Below are positions 1-6,957 of a DNA stretch of 23,407 nt, in pieces; the stretch's first letter is position 1, and each line of letters starts with the position of its first letter. The notes beneath the pieces were generated by a model. That model saw only the letters and a list, made by a program, of their open reading frames with translations. It was not told the origin of the DNA and searched no databases. The stretch spans positions 1 to 23,407 of the forward strand of contig JAFTYS010000013.1 in NCBI GenBank assembly GCA_017461285.1. Direction: 5' to 3'. This stretch comes from Bacteroidales bacterium (GTDB lineage: Bacteria > Bacteroidota > Bacteroidia > Bacteroidales > UBA932). The position numbers and the translations under genes were made by a program.

Positions 1-226
1 AGAGGCAGAGTGGAGGATGATTTGTCATTGTCCGGCAATGGAGTCAAGCGACTATGCAAATATATCGGACCGTAAAAGCGTCAAGGCAATCTATTACGGT
101 CCTGATATAGAAGAACGATACAAATCTCATTTGAGAAAGGTTGCTCAGTTGCGTGGGTTAGAAGAATATGATGTATCGGTAGATTTGGACAACCCGAACT
201 TCGAACTCAAGCTGACTAAGTTATAG
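1..226 (+). CDS. C-terminal end of a DUF2971-like protein (5' end outside window)
   Basis: The reading frame is open from base 2, so the ATG at 17 is probably internal and the gene starts upstream of the window. The visible residues begin EAEWRMI, which resembles the (Y)E-x-EWR motif of DUF2971 proteins. They continue with KAIYYGPDIEERYKSHLRKV, which fits the family's usual tail of a 'yfG' strand followed by a helix. The frame ends at TAG 224-226. The biochemical function of the family is not known to me; members are often found in accessory or defence-rich regions. Its stop overlaps the stop of a degraded gene on the opposite strand. The family call is by pattern recall on about 74 residues, so it is moderate to low confidence. 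Confidence 0.45.
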   Translation, partial: EAEWRMICHCPAMESSDYANISDRKSVKAIYYGPDIEERYKSHLRKVAQLRGLEEYDVSVDLDNPNFELKLTKL

Positions 227-486
227 GTCAGATTTCTTCTCGTGCGACTCTCCAAGCAGCTTGATCAGATATTCCAACTTGATTCCTTCTCTGCTCGGAT
301 CCATCTTTTGTCTAGTGTAGGGATGGCTGTGATGAGCTGCCTGATGGAGTGGGAGTAATCGTACTTGACGGGATCCTGACAGATTTCCACTGTCAGCTTC
401 TCATCTAAAATAGCATCTCTGATGAATGCTGAAATGCTATTATCAGGCTTTTGTAAAATGAGACAATCTTCAAAAACTGCCCCTCG
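221..486 (-). pseudogene. Truncated, frameshifted remnant of a small gene with a ribbon-helix-helix-like segment
   Basis: On the minus strand a frame runs from the end of lptG through KPDNSISAFIRDAILDEKLT and on to IPTLDKRW, then stops at a TGA after ESSWNI. The 'SISAFIRDAIL' stretch resembles the helix of ribbon-helix-helix DNA-binding or mobilisation proteins. Adding one A to the A-run (+ strand TTTT, 306-309) would join the frame to KMDPSREGIKLEYLIKLLGE and a TAA at 221-223. That TAA overlaps the stop of the facing DUF2971-like gene, as expected for a real gene end. No start codon is left, because the 5' end runs into the tRNA-like fragment. The indel could be a true mutation or a sequencing error. 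The protein family is uncertain. Confidence 0.4.
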
Positions 487-506
487 TGCTCCGGACGGGA
501 ATCGAA
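487..506 (-). other. tRNA 3'-end fragment, possible integration (att) core
   Basis: Read on the minus strand, this is TTCGATTCCCGTCCGGAGCA: a typical T-loop (TTCGATT), the 3' side of a T-stem (CCCGT) and a 3' acceptor strand ending in the discriminator base. The 5' half of the T-stem does not pair (bases 507-511 give TCTAG against CCCGT), and the upstream bases are lptG coding sequence. It is therefore a fragment, not a tRNA gene. Such 3' fragments are the usual crossover cores of tyrosine-recombinase elements. Confidence 0.5.
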
Positions 507-513
507 CTAGAGG

Positions 514-1611
514 TTACTTCGGAGCGAGGCGGTAGAGGACGACGGCGATTATGGTGAAGACTATGTTCGGGAGCCATAATGCGACGGCTGGCGAGAGGGT
601 GTCGGTGTAGACGAACATCTCGCTGAACTTCATGAAGAGGATGTAGGTGAAGGCCAGGGCAATGCCGGCTCCGATGTTCCATCCGATTCCGCCCCTGCGC
701 TTCTTTGACGACAGGGCGACACCCATGATCGTAAGGATGAATGCCGAGAAAGGAAGGGCGAAGCGGTTGTGCTTCTGGATCAGGGAGAACTTCACGTTCG
801 CGTCTCCCCTCATGTTCTGGAGTGCGATCAGATCGTTCAGTTCGAAGTAGTTGTAGGTCTCGACAGACTCCGGATTCCAATAGAAGTCACTCACATCGAG
901 GGCAAGCATCGTGTCGAGCTGCTTTCCGCTGCGGATGTTGTCGGTAAGGTCCTCGTTGTAGTCACGGATGAAGTATTTCTTCAGGCACCATACATTTCTT
1001 GTCGTGTCATATACAGCCGTTTCCGCAGTTATCTTCGATACGAGCCTGTTGTCTTCGATCTTCTCAAGGGTAAAGCGGTAGGCGGTGTTGTTCCACGAAC
1101 TGAAGGATTCGGCAAAGGCGAACTCTCCGGGAGCGATCTGATAGTGGACGTTGCGTCCTACGTTCTTCGTCTTGTCCTTTACGTATTTCGTCTCGAACTC
1201 TATTCGTTCCTTATTGGACTCCGGGATCACGAACAGGTTGAGTCCCAGGGAGAAAAGGGCGATCAGAGCGGCGGAGAATATGTACGGGACCATCATCCTG
1301 TGGAAGCTTACTCCGCAGGAAAGGATGGCCACTATCTCCGTATCGGAGGCCATCTTGGATGTGAAGAATATCACGGTGATGAACACGAACAGAGGGCTGA
1401 ACATGTTCATGAAATACGGGACGAAGTTCACATAATAGTCAAAAATGATGGCTTTGAGCGGAGCTTCCTTTTCGACAAAGTTGTCGATCTTCTCGCTGAC
1501 GTCGAAGATGATCACGATGCCGATGATAAGGATAAGCGCCACGAAGAACGTCGTTATGAACTTCTTGACGATATAGACATCCAGTTTCTTTGGCCTGAGG
1601 TCGAACTCCAT
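514..1611 (-). CDS. lptG: LptF/LptG-family (YjgP/YjgQ) lipopolysaccharide export permease
   Basis: This 365-residue inner-membrane protein belongs to the YjgP/YjgQ family. These proteins form the transmembrane part of the LptB2FG ABC transporter that extracts lipopolysaccharide from the inner membrane for export. The pattern is the family's own: transmembrane segments near residues 15-37, 60-85 and 98-120, a periplasmic beta-rich domain around 125-270, and three more segments near 280-300, 310-335 and 340-360. Length is normal for the family. It starts five bases after the stop of tgt, so the two are almost certainly one transcript; I recall this tgt-permease order in other Bacteroidota. Whether it is strictly LptG or LptF cannot be settled without its partner, which is not in the window. 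A tRNA-like fragment begins seven bases after the stop. Confidence 0.85.
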   Translation of the reverse strand: MEFDLRPKKLDVYIVKKFITTFFVALILIIGIVIIFDVSEKIDNFVEKEAPLKAIIFDYYVNFVPYFMNMFSPLFVFITVIFFTSKMASDTEIVAILSCGVSFHRMMVPYIFSAALIALFSLGLNLFVIPESNKERIEFETKYVKDKTKNVGRNVHYQIAPGEFAFAESFSSWNNTAYRFTLEKIEDNRLVSKITAETAVYDTTRNVWCLKKYFIRDYNEDLTDNIRSGKQLDTMLALDVSDFYWNPESVETYNYFELNDLIALQNMRGDANVKFSLIQKHNRFALPFSAFILTIMGVALSSKKRRGGIGWNIGAGIALAFTYILFMKFSEMFVYTDTLSPAVALWLPNIVFTIIAVVLYRLAPK

Positions 1612-1616
1612 TTCCT

Positions 1617-2747
1617 TTATAATCTAGTCGTTATCCTGCGCACGGTCTCATCCTTCCATTTCGCGAAATCTCCTGCCTTGATATGCTTCCTGGCCTCGCG
1701 CACGAGGTCAAGATAGAAGGCGAGGTTGTGCTCGCTGGCTATCTGGCCGGCGAAAATCTCGCCTGCCACGAAAAGATGGCGGACATATGCCTTGGTATAT
1801 GTATGGTCCACAAATGACGAACCCTTCGGATCGAGCGGCGAGAAATCGTCCGCCCACTTCCTGTTCTTCATGTTCATGATTCCGTCCCATGTGAACAGCA
1901 TGCCGTTGCGGCCGTTGCGGGTAGGCATCACGCAGTCGAACATGTCCACGCCTCGCGCTATGCCTTCGAGGATATTGGCAGGCGTGCCGACGCCCATCAG
2001 GTAACGCGGCTTGTCTTCCGGAAGGATCGGGCACACCACCTCGAGCATCTCATACATCTTCTCGGTCGGCTCGCCTACGGCAAGTCCGCCGATCGCATAT
2101 CCTTCGCGGTCGAGAGCCGCCGCATGATCGACCGCCGCACGGCGAAGGTCGGGATAGACGCAGCCCTGGATGATAGGGAAAAGGGCCTGCGAATAACCGT
2201 ACAGAGGCTCTGTCTCGTCGAAATGCTTCACGCATCTCTCCAGCCACCTCTGGGTAAGCGCCAGTGACTTCTTGGCATACCGGTAGTCCGCATCTCCGGG
2301 ACAGCACTCGTCCAGAGCCATGACGATGTCAGCTCCGATGATCCTCTGCGTGTCCATGTTGTTTTCTGGGGTGAAGATATGCTTCGAACCGTCGATATGG
2401 GAACGGAAGATGCATCCGTCCTCAGTGAGCTTGCGGATCGGGCTGAGGGAGAAGACCTGGAATCCGCCGCTGTCGGTCAGGATCGGCCTGTCCCAGGACT
2501 CGAACTTGTGGAGTCCGCCGGCCGCCTTGAGAACTTCCAGTCCCGGGCGGAGATAAAGATGATAGGTGTTGCCTAGGATGATCTCTGCCTTGATGTCTTC
2601 CTTGAGGTCCTTGTGGTATATGCCTTTGACCGAACCCACCGTGCCGACAGGCATGAAGATAGGAGTCTCGATCTGACCGTGGTCAGTCGTGATGACTCCG
2701 CATCTTGCTGCGGAATTCGGGTCATTATGTGTCTTGACAAATTTCAT
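1617..2747 (-). CDS. tgt: tRNA-guanine (queuine) transglycosylase
   Basis: This enzyme swaps guanine-34 of tRNAs with GUN anticodons for preQ1, a step in queuosine synthesis. At 376 residues it has full family length. The general-base aspartate is in DSGGFQVF (Asp92), the substrate-pocket signature is GGLAVGE (221-226), and the nucleophile is Asp271 in FDCVMPTRNGR. The C-terminal zinc site is altered. Where E. coli-type enzymes have CxCxxC followed by a histidine, this protein has G309, S311 and D314 with only His340 retained, so the three cysteines are absent. The fold around it (TYTKAYVRHL) is conserved, so the gene still looks functional. It is transcribed leftward with lptG, from a promoter back-to-back with that of the MFS gene. 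Confidence 0.93.
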   Translation of the reverse strand: MKFVKTHNDPNSAARCGVITTDHGQIETPIFMPVGTVGSVKGIYHKDLKEDIKAEIILGNTYHLYLRPGLEVLKAAGGLHKFESWDRPILTDSGGFQVFSLSPIRKLTEDGCIFRSHIDGSKHIFTPENNMDTQRIIGADIVMALDECCPGDADYRYAKKSLALTQRWLERCVKHFDETEPLYGYSQALFPIIQGCVYPDLRRAAVDHAAALDREGYAIGGLAVGEPTEKMYEMLEVVCPILPEDKPRYLMGVGTPANILEGIARGVDMFDCVMPTRNGRNGMLFTWDGIMNMKNRKWADDFSPLDPKGSSFVDHTYTKAYVRHLFVAGEIFAGQIASEHNLAFYLDLVREARKHIKAGDFAKWKDETVRRITTRL

Positions 2748-2765
2748 TCAAATCAATTTAACCGT

Positions 2766-2773
2766 CAAAGATA
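2766..2773 (-). promoter_or_regulatory. Bacteroidota-type -7 box for tgt-lptG
   Basis: The minus strand reads TATCTTTG, an exact match to TAnnTTTG, 18 bases before the tgt ATG. This implies a leader of only about 12 bases. The best upstream TTTG (2786-2789) is only 12 bases away, shorter than the usual 19-21, so the -33 box is weak. Confidence 0.6.
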
Positions 2774-2795
2774 ACAACTTTTACTCAAAATCGCT

Positions 2796-2803
2796 TATCT
2801 TTG
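2796..2803 (+). promoter_or_regulatory. Bacteroidota-type -7 box for the MFS transporter gene
   Basis: TATCTTTG matches TAnnTTTG exactly and lies 52 bases before the ATG at 2856. It is 22 bases from the oppositely oriented identical box serving tgt, so the two promoters overlap in their upstream regions. No good -33 TTG is seen. Confidence 0.6.
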
Positions 2804-2855
2804 TATGATACATGGCGAAAATCAAATAATGAACAACATTAAAAACTGATAACAA

Positions 2856-4136
2856 ATGAACAAGTCAATCAAACTCAGGCTGATCGTGATGAACATCATC
2901 CAGTGGGCTGTGTGGGGATCGTATCTCACCTCGATGGGAAGCTACCTTGCATCCGTAGGACTGGCGACACGCATCGGCATCTTCTATTCAATGCAGGGAA
3001 TCGTTTCCATCTTCATGCCTACCCTCATGGGCATCGTGGCGGACAAGTTCATCCCGGCCCAGAAGCTCCTTGGGCTCTGCCACGGCATCGCCGGAGCTGC
3101 CATGGCCGGCGCAGGCCTCTACGGAATGAGCGCCGGAAGCGAAGTCTCATTCGGCATCCTCTTCGGGCTGTATGCAGTCAGCGTGGCATTCTACATGCCT
3201 ACGATCGCCCTTTCCAACTCGGTAGCATTCGGCATCCTCGAGAGAAACGGCTATGACACCGTAAAGGACTTCCCTCCTATCCGAGTGTTCGGAACCATCG
3301 GATTCATCTGCGCAATGCTTTTCGTGAACTTCATGACAAACGGTGCAGGAGTACAGTACCAGCATTCATACAACCAGTTCATCGTATCGGGAATCTGCGG
3401 TCTGGCAATGTTCCTTTACTGCTTCACTCTTCCTGAATGCCCTTGCAACAAGAATGCAGGAGCGGAGCAGACCCTCGCAGAGCGCTTCGGTCTGAATGCA
3501 TTCGCCCTTTTCAAGGACAGGCAGATGGCGATCTTCTTCATCTTCTCGATGCTCCTCGGAGTGGCCCTCCAGATCACCAACGGCTTTGCAAATCCGTTCA
3601 TCTCACACTTCCAGGAAGTTCCTGAATTCGCAGACACATGGGGTGCACGCAACGCCAACGCCCTCATTTCGATCTCACAGATATCCGAAACCCTCGGCAT
3701 TCTCCTCATCCCTGTAGCAATGAAGATCTTCGGCATCAAGAGGGTAATGCTCATCGCAATGTTCGCATGGGTTCTCCGCTTCGGCCTCTTCGGAGCCGGC
3801 AACCCAGGATCAGGCGTATGGATGCTCATCCTCTCGATGATCGTATACGGCGTGGCTTTCGACTTCTTCAACATCTCAGGAGCCCTCTACACCAACATGC
3901 GCACAAGCGAGAAGCTCCAGAACAGCGCGCAGGGCCTCTTCATGCTGATGACCAACGGTATCGGAGCGACAATCGGAACCCTCAGCGCACAGGCTGTGGT
4001 GAACCACTTCGTCTACAACGCCGCCGAGCCGAACTGGAGCGCCGCATGGTACACATTCGCAGCCTATGCCCTCGTAGTAGCCTTCCTCTTCATGATCCTC
4101 TTCAAGACCCCGAAGAACGAAGACAAGATAGCGTAA
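2856..4136 (+). CDS. MFS transporter, nucleoside:H+ symporter (NupG/XapB)-like
   Basis: This 426-residue integral membrane protein has about 12 hydrophobic segments spread through its length. The N-terminus LRLIVMNIIQWAVWGSYLTS, followed by a GSYLASVG segment and a 'PTLMGIVADKFIP' loop, matches the nucleoside:H+ symporter branch of the major facilitator superfamily as I recall it from Bacteroidota. The expected role is proton-driven uptake of nucleosides or related compounds across the inner membrane; the actual substrate cannot be read from the sequence. It stands alone, divergent from tgt, and ends just before a strong hairpin. The divergent pairing with tgt makes a queuine or queuosine-related substrate conceivable, but this is only inference. 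Confidence 0.8.
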   Translation: MNKSIKLRLIVMNIIQWAVWGSYLTSMGSYLASVGLATRIGIFYSMQGIVSIFMPTLMGIVADKFIPAQKLLGLCHGIAGAAMAGAGLYGMSAGSEVSFGILFGLYAVSVAFYMPTIALSNSVAFGILERNGYDTVKDFPPIRVFGTIGFICAMLFVNFMTNGAGVQYQHSYNQFIVSGICGLAMFLYCFTLPECPCNKNAGAEQTLAERFGLNAFALFKDRQMAIFFIFSMLLGVALQITNGFANPFISHFQEVPEFADTWGARNANALISISQISETLGILLIPVAMKIFGIKRVMLIAMFAWVLRFGLFGAGNPGSGVWMLILSMIVYGVAFDFFNISGALYTNMRTSEKLQNSAQGLFMLMTNGIGATIGTLSAQAVVNHFVYNAAEPNWSAAWYTFAAYALVVAFLFMILFKTPKNEDKIA

Positions 4137-4153
4137 AGCGGAAGCATAAAATC

Positions 4154-4219
4154 ACAGTCCCCCGACCGGGAGGAAAGCATTTCCCTTAGTTTTCTGCTTT
4201 CCGATGGTCGGGGGACTGT
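4154..4219. terminator. Long hairpin, two-way terminator between convergent genes
   Basis: A perfect 14-bp stem (ACAGTCCCCCGACC at 4154-4167 with its complement at 4206-4219) is extended, after a small internal loop, by a second 8-bp stem (GGAAAGCA at 4172-4179 with 4195-4202). A TTTT run follows at about 4222 on the plus strand. It lies between the stop of the MFS gene and the stop of the M3 peptidase gene, so it can serve both. Confidence 0.8.
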
Positions 4220-4255
4220 CGTTTTATCCGGTAGGATTCTATTTCTTCGGCCAGA

Positions 4256-6343
4256 TTACTTTGTAAGACCGAGTTTCTTCATAAGTGCTGCAGGCTCTGG
4301 ATCGTGGCCGCGGAAGTTGCGGTAGATCACGGCCTCATCCTGCGCGCCGCCCTTTGAAAGGATGTTCTCACGGAACGATGCTGCAACCTCGGTATTGAAG
4401 ATGCCCTTCTCCTTGAAGAGTGAGAATGCGTCAGCTTCGAGAACCTCTGCCCACTTGTATGAATAGTAGCCTGCAGAATATCCGCCTGAGAAGATATGCG
4501 AGAATGAGCCTGAGAATGCTGTTCCCTCAACGGCCGGCATCACTGCATATGGTGCAAGGGCCTTCTTCTCAAACTCTACCGTGCTCTCTGAAGGAAGAGC
4601 TGTAAGAGTATGCCATGACATGTCGAGGAGGCCATAGTGGAGCTGGCGCACCTGTGCATAGCCTGCAAGATAGTTCTTTGCAGCGACGATCTTCTCGATA
4701 AGCTCTGCTGGGATAGGCTCGCCTGTCTGATAATGCTTTGCGAATGAATTGAGGTACTCAGGTTCGAAGGCCCAGTTCTCCATGATCTGAGAAGGGAGCT
4801 CCACGAAGTCGCGGCTGACGTTGGTACCTGTAAGAGAACCGTAACGGCCCTGCGCGAAGATGCCGTGGAGAGCATGTCCGAACTCATGGAGGAATGTTGT
4901 AAGTTCATCATGGGTGATGAGGGCTGGGGCGTCAGCTGTAGGCTTTGTGAAGTTGCATACGATGCTGATGAAAGGCCTCTTCTCTACGCCGTCCTTGATG
5001 CTCTGTCCGCGGAACTCAGTCATCCATGCGCCGCCCCTCTTGCTTGCTCTTGGGAAGAAGTCTGCATAGAAGAGGGCAAGGTGGCTTCCGTCAGCGTCCT
5101 TGACCTCATATACCTTCACATCTTCATGATATACAGGCACATTGTCAAGCTCCTGGAAAGAGATTCCATAAAGGCGTGATGCAAGTCCGAAGACTGCGTC
5201 GATGCAGCTTTCGAGCTGGAAGTAAGGCTTGAGCTCCTCTGCGCTGAGAGAGTACTCAGCCTGCTGGTACTTCTCCGACCAGTAGCTGAAGTCCCATGAC
5301 TCGAGCCTGTCGCCTTCGAATCCGTTCTTCTTCGCATATGCGAAAACATCGGCAACATCCTTCTTCGCATATGGAAGCGATGGCTCGAGAAGGTTCATGA
5401 TAAACTCGGTGACAGTCTTCCTGTCCTTCGCCATTCTTGTTTCAAGAGCGTAATCTGCATATGTCTCGTATCCGAGGATGTTCGCGATCTTGATCCTCAG
5501 GTCAACGATCTTCCTTACGATATCGGTATTGTCGAATTCGCCGCCGATCGCCCTTGTGTTGTATGCCGTCCATATCTGCTTGCGGAGGTCACGCTTCTCG
5601 CTGTACTTGAGGAAAGGGCTGTAGCTTGGTGCATCGAGAGTGAAAGCCCATCCTTCAAGACCCTTCTCGGCAGCTGTCTCTGCAGCCATTGTCCTCACGA
5701 ACTCAGGAAGGCCTGCAAGGTCAACCTCGTCAGTGATGTTGAGGACATATGCATTTGTTGCTGCGAGCACGTTCTTGCTGAACTGGAGGGTGGTGAGGGA
5801 AAGTTCCTCTGACCACTTGCTGTAAAGTTCCTTGTCCTCGTCGGAAAGGTTAGCTCCGCCGCGTACGAAGCCTTTGTAGTTATCCTCGAGGAGCTTCATC
5901 TGGTCCTGGTCAAGACCAAGCTCGTTCCTCTTCTCATAGACGGTCTTCACCTTTTCAAAAAGCACCGGATTGAGAGATACGTACATTTCGTATTCGGTGA
6001 GCATCGGTGAGATCTGCTCGGCGATAGTCTGCATCTGCTCGTTTGTGTTCGCTTCCATGAGGTTGTAGAAGATGCCTGCCACATTGTTCAGTGTCTCGCC
6101 GGCATACTCCATTGCCTCGATGGTGTTCTCGAATGTAGGGTCTTCCTCATTCGCGATGATAGCATCGATTTCAGCCTTTGCCTCGGCTATGCCTGCCTCG
6201 AAGGCAGGAAGATAATGTTCATTTTCGATCTTGTCGAACTGCGGAGCTCCAAACGGTGCTGAAGACTCCGTAAGGAGAGGATTCTTCATAGTGCATCCTG
6301 TGATAAGTGCAAGCGCTGCGCCTGCAATAAGTAAACTCTTCAT
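4256..6343 (-). CDS. dcp: M3-family zinc peptidase, peptidyl-dipeptidase Dcp-like lipoprotein
   Basis: This 695-residue enzyme is expected to remove dipeptides from the C-termini of peptides. The thermolysin-like zinc motif HEFGH is at residues 486-490, and the third ligand is probably Glu515 in FVELPSQIMENW, the usual M3 spacing. I chose the ATG at 6343 because it gives a clean lipoprotein signal, MKSLLIAGAALALITGC, with the lipid-attachment Cys17. An ATG at 6391 would add 16 residues that spoil the signal and would start upstream of the likely promoter. Cys17 is followed by TMKN rather than an acidic stretch, so the protein may stay in the periplasm. The upstream leader AACAAACAAAACAAAT is A-rich, typical of Bacteroidota translation starts. 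It probably finishes the degradation of imported peptides. Confidence 0.88.
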   Translation of the reverse strand: MKSLLIAGAALALITGCTMKNPLLTESSAPFGAPQFDKIENEHYLPAFEAGIAEAKAEIDAIIANEEDPTFENTIEAMEYAGETLNNVAGIFYNLMEANTNEQMQTIAEQISPMLTEYEMYVSLNPVLFEKVKTVYEKRNELGLDQDQMKLLEDNYKGFVRGGANLSDEDKELYSKWSEELSLTTLQFSKNVLAATNAYVLNITDEVDLAGLPEFVRTMAAETAAEKGLEGWAFTLDAPSYSPFLKYSEKRDLRKQIWTAYNTRAIGGEFDNTDIVRKIVDLRIKIANILGYETYADYALETRMAKDRKTVTEFIMNLLEPSLPYAKKDVADVFAYAKKNGFEGDRLESWDFSYWSEKYQQAEYSLSAEELKPYFQLESCIDAVFGLASRLYGISFQELDNVPVYHEDVKVYEVKDADGSHLALFYADFFPRASKRGGAWMTEFRGQSIKDGVEKRPFISIVCNFTKPTADAPALITHDELTTFLHEFGHALHGIFAQGRYGSLTGTNVSRDFVELPSQIMENWAFEPEYLNSFAKHYQTGEPIPAELIEKIVAAKNYLAGYAQVRQLHYGLLDMSWHTLTALPSESTVEFEKKALAPYAVMPAVEGTAFSGSFSHIFSGGYSAGYYSYKWAEVLEADAFSLFKEKGIFNTEVAASFRENILSKGGAQDEAVIYRNFRGHDPEPAALMKKLGLTK

Positions 6344-6378
6344 ATTTGTTTTGTTTGTGATAATTCCATACCAACCTG

Positions 6379-6386
6379 CAAAGTTA
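6379..6386 (-). promoter_or_regulatory. Bacteroidota-type -7 box for the M3 peptidase gene
   Basis: The minus strand reads TAACTTTG (TAnnTTTG), 35 bases before the ATG at 6343. Its first three bases are the TAA stop codon of the upstream zinc-ribbon gene. No -33 TTG at the expected spacing is seen, so this is a moderate call. Confidence 0.5.
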
Positions 6387-6764
6387 GTCAAAGTTTTCTA
6401 TTTTCGATATGGAATATATCCTGGTCCCCGTCCTGATGTACCTGATGTCAAAGCAGCAGCACTCATCATGCTTTCCGCACTTGCGGAACGAGGTCATGAT
6501 GGTGGGCACGAATCCCATGGAAGCAAGGGTCATCAGATCGACGGAGTCCACATCGGCCTTGATCAGGTTCTCCAGCAGTTCATAATTCCGGAAAAGGACC
6601 TTCATGATCCTTCTCTTGAAGACTCTGCTCTTCTTCGCCCGTTCATTGAAATTCCTGGCACGGCATTCGTCGCAGCAGAATTTCTTGTCTGCACGTCCGT
6701 ACCTTATCTGATCGCCACATTCCAGACAGAGAGGAATATGTCTCGCCTGCTTTACATACACCAT
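6384..6764 (-). CDS. Small zinc-ribbon protein, Bacteroidota hypothetical
   Basis: This 126-residue protein begins MVYVKQARHIPLCLECGD. Cys13 and Cys16 pair with Cys31 and Cys34 (CDEC) to give a C-x2-C ... C-x2-C zinc ribbon or treble-clef knuckle. A basic stretch (RAKKSRVFKRR) follows. A second cysteine cluster, KCGKHDECCC, lies near the C-terminus. I recall similar short zinc-ribbon hypotheticals in Bacteroidota but know no function; nucleic-acid binding is a guess from the zinc knuckle plus basic helix. An ATG at 6815 would add 17 residues, but that start lies upstream of the only promoter-like box and the added residues contain no domain. The gene faces away from the SSB-like gene across a repeat-rich intergenic region. 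Confidence 0.65.
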   Translation of the reverse strand: MVYVKQARHIPLCLECGDQIRYGRADKKFCCDECRARNFNERAKKSRVFKRRIMKVLFRNYELLENLIKADVDSVDLMTLASMGFVPTIMTSFRKCGKHDECCCFDIRYIRTGTRIYSISKIENFD

Positions 6765-6785
6765 TGTCACATTCTTTATTGCCGG

Positions 6786-6793
6786 CAAATATC
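6786..6793 (-). promoter_or_regulatory. Weak -7-like box for the zinc-ribbon gene
   Basis: The minus strand reads GATATTTG, one mismatch from TAnnTTTG, 21 bases before the ATG at 6764. It supports the downstream start, but a single-mismatch 8-mer is weak evidence. Confidence 0.3.
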
Positions 6794-6852
6794 TGCCGCA
6801 AGACGGAGATTTCAAACACCCGGAACGATGTATTTCCGTTTCTTATCGAATG

Positions 6853-6957
6853 TTTTTCCGTTTTTTATTCCCGACTCGATGATAAAATAAATCTTTGTGC
6901 CATAAAATAAATCTTTGCATCATAAGAAAAGTGACATGATCATAAAAAACGGAAAAA
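6853..6957. repeat. 16-bp perfect inverted repeat with 73-base spacer
   Basis: TTTTTCCGTTTTTTAT at 6853-6868 is the exact reverse complement of ATAAAAAACGGAAAAA at 6942-6957. The right arm overlaps the left arm of a second dyad (6938-6949), so in RNA only one of the two pairings could form at a time. Confidence 0.7.

Noticed and set aside
487..560. Complete tRNA gene
   Set aside because: Only the 3' 20 bases fit; the T-stem does not pair and no anticodon or D-arm is present in the lptG coding sequence upstream.
769..1716. Long plus-strand open frame (315 residues) opposite lptG and the end of tgt
   Set aside because: Its protein is rich in D, H, R and V with no domain, as expected for an antisense shadow; lptG on the other strand has clear membrane segments and operon context.
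6231..6890. Plus-strand open frame of 219 residues over the peptidase start and zinc-ribbon gene
   Set aside because: It runs antisense to two supported genes and through the promoter region, with no recognisable domain.
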